Positions 59,250 to 64,000 of a stretch of DNA of 64,000 bases are shown one piece after another. This stretch comes from Parietaria judaica. Lineage: Eukaryota > Streptophyta > Magnoliopsida > Rosales > Urticaceae. The position numbers and the translations under genes were made by a program. A model generated the notes under the pieces. That model saw only the letters and a list, made by a program, of their open reading frames with translations, ran no database searches and was not told the origin of the DNA. Location: NCBI GenBank assembly GCA_954871525.1, contig OX940863.1, positions 43,076,501 to 43,140,500 of the forward strand, in the 5' to 3' direction. Each line of letters begins with the position of its first letter. Within the stretch, counting starts at the first letter, position 1.

Positions 59250-61793
59250 AGAACGCATCGTATTTGCTCTCGTACGATAACCAATTTTTAACACTTTTCG
59301 GTAAAGATTTTAACCCGTTCACGGCTTCATATAGAAACTAGCAGATAGTGCTTCGCAATTTAGGAATTACAATAAGTTAATTTAATACAATTACTCATTA
59401 TTAAGCATTTTTAAGTTCATTTTTTGTTTAAAATATCTTTTAATTAGAGTTCTTTCGCGTAAAATGGGAAAAAGACTCAGTTTTTTTTGGAGCACGCATT
59501 AATTGTTGAAACTGGATTTTAAGAGAGCTCCAAAAACTTTTAATTCCAAAACTAACCCAATTTATAATAATACCACCCTAAAGAAGGTCTAGCAACTCAA
59601 ATTTCATCAAGAACGCATCGTATTTGCTCTCGTACGATAACCAATTTTTAACACTTTTTGGTAAAGATTTTAACCCGTTCACGGCTTCATATAGAAACTA
59701 GCAGATAGTGGTTCGCAATTTAGGAATTACAATAAGTTAATTTAATACAATTACTCATTATTAAGCATTTTTAAGTTCATTTTTTGTTTAAAATATATTT
59801 TAATTAGAGTTCTTTCGCGTAAAATGGGAAAAAGACTCAGTTGTTTTTGGAGGACGCATTAATTGTTGAAACTAGATTTTAAGAGAGCTCGAAAAACTTT
59901 CAATGCCAAAACTAACCCAATTCATAATAATACCACCCTAAACAAGGTCTATGAACTCAAATTTCATAAAGAACGCAATCGTATTTGCTCTCGTACGATA
60001 ACCAATTTTTAACACTTTTCGGTAAAGATTTTAACCCGTTCACGGCTTCATATAGAAACTAGCAGATAGTGCTTCGCAATTTAGGAATTAAAATAAGTTA
60101 ATTTAACACAATTACTCATTATTAAGCATTTTTAAGTTCATTTTTTGTTTAAAATATCTTTTAATTAGAGTTCTTTCGCGTAAAATGGGAAAAAGACTCA
60201 GTTTTTTTTGGAGCACGCATTAATTGTTGAAACTGGATTTTAAGAGAGCTCCAAAAACTTTTAATTCCAAAACTAACCCAATTTATAATAATACCACCAT
60301 AAAGAAGGTCTAGCAACTCAAATTTCATCAAGAACGCATCGTATTTGCTCTCGTACGATAACCAATTTTTAACACTTTTTGGTAAAGATTTTAACCCGTT
60401 CACGGCTTCATATAGAAACTAGCAGATAGTGGTTCGCAATTTAGGAATTACAATAAGTTAATTTAATACAATTACTCATTATTAAGCATTTTTAAGTTCA
60501 TTTTTTGTTTAAAATATATTTTAATTAGAGTTCTTTCGCGTAAAATGGGAAAAAGACTCAGTTGTTTTTGGAGGACGCATTAATTGTTGAAACTAGATTT
60601 TAAGAGAGCTCGAAAAACTTTCAATGCCAAAACTAACCCAATTCATAATAATACCACCCTAAACAAGGTCTATGAACTCAAATTTCATAAAGAACGCAAT
60701 CGTATTTGCTCTCGTAGGATAACCAATTTTTAACACTTTTCGGTAAAGATTTTAACCCGTTCACGGCTTCATATAGAAACTAGCAGATAGTGCTTCGCAA
60801 TTTAGGAATTAAAATAAGTTAATTTAATACAATTACTCATTATTAAACATTTTTAAGTTCATTTTTTGTTTAAAATATCTTTTAATTAGAGTTCTTTCGC
60901 GTAAAATGGGAAAAAGACTCAGTTTTTTTTGGAGCACGCATTAATTGTTGAAACTGGATTTTAAGAGAGCTCCAAAAACTTTTAATTCCAAAACTAACCC
61001 AATTTATAATAATACCACCCTAAAGAAGGTCTAGCAACTCAAATTTCATCAAGAACGCATCGTATTTGCTCTCGTACGATAACCAATTTTTAACACTTTT
61101 TGGTAAAGATTTTAACCCGTTCACGGCTTTATATAGAAACTAGCAGATAGTGGTTCGCAATTTAGGAATTACAATAAGTTAATTTAATACAATTACTCAT
61201 TATTAAGCATTTTTAAGTTCATTTTTTTTAAAAATATATTTTAATTAGAGTTCTTTCGCGTAAAATGGGAAAAAGACTTAGTTTTTTTTGGAGGACGCAT
61301 TAATTGTTGAAACTAGATTTTAAGAGAGCTCGAAAAACTTTCAATGCCAAAACTAACCCAATTCATAATAATACCACCCTAAACAAAGTCTAGGAACTCA
61401 AATTTCATAAAGAACGCATCGTATTTGCTCTCGTACGATAACCAATTTTTAACACTTTTCGGTAAAGATTTTAACCCGTTCACGGCTTCATATAGAAAGT
61501 AGCAGATAGTGCTTCGCAATTTAGGAATTACAATAAGTTAATTTAATACAATTACTCATTATTAAGCATTTTTAAGTTCATTTTTTGTTTAAAATATCTT
61601 TTAATTAGAGTTCTTTCGCGTAAAATGGGAAAAAGACTCAGTTTTTTTTGGAGGACGCATTAATTGTTGAAACTAGATTTTAAGAGAGCTCGAAAAACTT
61701 TCAATGCCAAAACTAACCCAATTCATAATAATACCACCCTAAACAAGGTCTAGGAACTAAAATTTCATCAAGAACGCATCGTATTTGCTCTCG
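59250..61793 (-). repeat. Right-arm block resembling 49.2-51.07 kb
   Basis: Order R1, R2, R1*, R2, R1*, R2, R1, A', where R1* has 'cagttgtttttgg', 'tctatgaactc' and 'acgcaatcg' (near 59,974 and 60,695). The same series with a single R1* lies at about 49,247-51,065, and 'ggctttatatag' and the poly-T variant also match. The block is therefore a copy from about 10 kb away with one internal 720-bp duplication. A point change at 60299 ('ccaccataaag' for 'ccaccctaaag') opens a chance reading frame. Confidence 0.85.
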
Positions 61794-64000
61794 TAAGAAA
61801 ACCAATTTTTAACATTTTTCGTTAAAAGTTTTAACCCATTAACGGCTTGATATAGAAACTAGGAGATAGCTCTTCGCTGTTTAGGTATTAAAATAAGTAA
61901 ATGTGGTACAATTACACATTATGAAGAATTTTTAAGTTCATTTGTTGTTTAAATATCGTTTAATTAGGGTTCTTTCTCGGAAAATGGGAAAAAGACTCAG
62001 TTTTTTTTGGAGCACGCATTAATTGTTGAAACTGGATTTTAAGAGAGCTCCAAAAACTTTTAATTCCAAAACTAACCCAATTTATAATAATACCACCCTA
62101 AATAAGGTCTATCAACTCAAATTTCATCAAGAACGCATCGTATTTGCTCTCGTACGATAACCAATTTTTAACACTTTTCGGTAAAGATTTTAACCCGTTC
62201 ACGGCTTCATATAGAAACTAGCAGATAGTGGTTCGCAATTTAGGAATTACAATAAATTAATTTAATACAATTACTCATTATTAAGCATTTTTAAGTTCAT
62301 TTTTTGTTTAAAATATATTTTAATTAGAGTTCTTTCGCGTAAAATGGGAAAAAGACTCAGTTTTTTTTGGAGGCCGCATTAATTGTTGAAACTAGATTTT
62401 AAAAGAGCTCGAAAAACTTTCAATGCCAAAACTAACCCAATTCATAATAATACCACCCTAAACAAGGTCTAGGAACTCAAATTTCATAAAGAACGCATCG
62501 TATTTGCTCTCGTACGATAACCAATTTTTAACACTTTTCGGTAAAGATTTTAACCCGTTCACGGCTTTATATAGAAACTAGCAGATAGTGGTTCGCAATT
62601 TAGGAAATAAAATAAGTTAATTTAATACAATTACTCATTATTAAGCATTTTTAAGTTCATTTTTTGTTTAAAATATCTTTTAATTAGAGTTCTTTCGCGT
62701 AAAATGGGAAAAAGACTCAGTTTTTTTTGTAGCACGCATTAATTGTTGAAACTGGATTTTAAGAGAGCTCCAAAAACTTTTAATTCCAAAACTAACCCAA
62801 TTTATAATAATACCACCCTAAAGAAGGTCTAGCAACTCAAATTTCATCAAGAACGCATCGTATTTGCTCTCGTACGATAACCAATTTTTAACACTTTTTG
62901 GTAAAGATTTTAACCCGTTCACGGCTTCATATAGAAATTAGCAGATAGTGGTTCGCAATTTAGGAATTACAATAAGTTAATTTAATACAATTACTCATTA
63001 TTAAGCATTTTTAAGTTCATTTTTTGTTTAAAATATATTTTAATTAGAGTTCTTTCGCGTAAAATGGGAAAAAGACTCAGTGTTTTTTGGAGGACGCATT
63101 AATTGTTGAAACTAGATTTTAGGAGAGCTCGAAAAACTTTCAATGCCAAAACTAACCCAATTAATAATAATACCACCCTAAACAAGGTCTAGGAACTCAA
63201 ATTTCATAAAGAACGCAATCGTATTTGCTCTCGTACGATAACCAATTTTTAACACTTTTCGGTAAAGATTTTAACCCGTTCACGGCTTCATATAGAAACT
63301 AGGAGATAGTGCTTCGCAATTTAGGAATTACAATAAGTTAATTTAATAAAATTACTCATTATTAAGCATTTTTAAGTTCATTTTTTGTTTAAAATATCTT
63401 TTAATTAGAGTTCTTTCGCGTAAAATGGGAAAAAGACTCAGTTTTTTTTGGAGCACGCATTAATTGTTGAAACTGGATTTTAAGAGAGCTCCAAAAACTT
63501 TTAATTCCAAAACTAACCCAATTTATAATAATACCACCCTAAAGAAGGTCTAGCAACTCAAATTTCATCAAGAACGCATCGTATTTGCTCTCGTACGATA
63601 ACCAATTTTTAACACTTTTTGGTAAAGATTTTAACCCGTTCACGGCTTTATATAGAAACTGGCAGATAGTGGTTCGCAATTTAGGAATTACAATAAGTTA
63701 ATTTAATAAAATTACTCATTATTAAGCATTTTTAAGTTCATTTTTTTAAAGTATATTTTAATTAGAGTTCTTTCGCGTAAAATGGGAAAAAGACTCAGTT
63801 TTTTTTGGAGGACGCATTAATTGTTGAAACTAGATTTTAAGAGAGCTCGAAAAACTTTCAATGCCAAAACTAACCCAATTCATAATAATACCACCCTAAA
63901 AAAGGTCTAGGAACTCAAATTTCATAAAGAACGCATCGTATTTGCTCTCGTACGATAACCAATTTTTAACACTTTTCGGTAAAGATTTTAACCCGTTCAC
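61794..64000 (-). repeat. Right-arm satellite running off the window end
   Basis: Six monomers after the A' marker at 61793. Order R3, R1, R2, R1* (with 'acgcaatcg' near 63,215), R2, R1. It holds the 'actcagtgttttttgg' and 'gattttaggag' changes also seen at 53-56 kb. The last complete core is near 63,930; the sequence stops mid-monomer, so no array boundary is reached. Confidence 0.88.

Larger units (their letters stand above)
38258..64000 (-). repeat. Right arm of the same satellite, inverted (~71 monomers)
   Basis: Same satellite read on the - strand. The complementary core 'cgcatcgtatttgctctcg' recurs at 38267, 38822, 39182, 39541, 39900, 40259 and onward at 357-361-bp spacing to the window end. 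Most monomers have a type-B-like left half ('gaacgggttaaaatc' in monomer orientation) and carry variants rare or absent in the left arm: 'cgtacgataacc', 'ggaattacaat', 'ttaattccaaaac', 'gcagatagtg'. True type-A left halves ('gtaagaaaac') occur only about once per 4-12 monomers, for example at 39559, 40277, 43153, 44951, 46749, 48546, 51065, 57684 and 61793. The array is unfinished at base 64,000. Confidence 0.97.

Noticed and set aside
60161..60403. 80-codon open frame on the - strand
   Set aside because: Same latent frame, opened by one base change at 60299. Two further copies of this monomer nearby keep the stop.
1..64000. CRISPR-like regular spacing
   Set aside because: The repeats are ~360 bp and contiguous, with no short repeats separated by unique spacers and no cas-like genes.

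Overview
The whole 64 kb window is tandemly repeated satellite DNA. I found no gene, tRNA, rRNA, transposon, CRISPR array or unique sequence in it. The monomer is about 360 bp (357-364 bp between fixed points) and about 70% A+T (108 G/C in a 360-bp type B monomer counted by hand). About 106 monomers run on the + strand (1-38,200). About 71 run on the - strand (38,240-64,000). The array continues past both window ends. Such long, purely satellite, higher-order arrays point to eukaryotic centromeric or pericentromeric heterochromatin. The length, A+T content and inverted arms recall the ~360-bp TCAST satellite of the flour beetle Tribolium castaneum. I could not compare sequences, so the organism is an open guess.

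Two basic monomer types alternate in the left arm. Type A has 'tatcaagccgtta', 'ggttttcttacg', 'gagttcctagacc', 'ctttatggtgg', a MluI-type 'aacgcgtcctcc' and a CENP-B-box-like 17-mer at its end. Type B has 'tatgaagccgtga', 'ggttatcttacg', 'gagttgctagacc', 'ctttagggtgg' and 'atgcgtgctcc'. Each splits into at least four variants (A1-A4, B1-B4), recognised by private changes such as 'gataagttc' (A1), 'gtgaacagg' (B1), 'gaagagttgtc' (A2), 'gccgagaac' (B2), 'gcgaatagttg' (A3) and 'aaatgttaaattgg' (B4).

Left arm layout: 1-10,244 is heterogeneous, with A-B dimers, one truncated monomer, a 4.48-kb-offset duplication and a trimer repeat. 10,245-14,563 is three units of a 1,440-bp tetramer B2-A1-B1-A2. 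15,284-18,163 is a 2,880-bp octamer carrying all eight variants. 18,164-19,604 is a tetramer B1-A2-B3-A3. 19,605-26,080 is a 3,598-bp decamer present 1.8 times. 26,081-37,614 is eight very uniform 1,441-1,443-bp tetramers, with a ninth cut off at 38,200.

At 38,183-38,257 the array flips orientation through a perfect 34-bp inverted repeat with a 7-bp spacer. This is followed by a scrambled patch (38,258-38,640) holding a 28-bp tandem repeat and a 203-bp-offset duplication. The right arm is the same satellite on the - strand, but with its own fixed variants (a 'cgtacg' site in most monomers, 'ggaattacaat', 'ttaattcc', 'gcagatagtg') and its own higher-order repeats: a 1.8-kb pentamer at 43,153-48,545, 1.44-kb units at 53,221-56,813, and a duplicated truncated monomer at 57,25x and 58,85x.

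Nothing here works as a gene system. The most notable structures are the palindromic junction with local template-switch-like scrambling, the independently homogenised arms, the CENP-B-box-like motif whose density doubles on one arm, and the record of unequal exchange that turned one octamer into 3-, 4-, 8- and 10-mer units.
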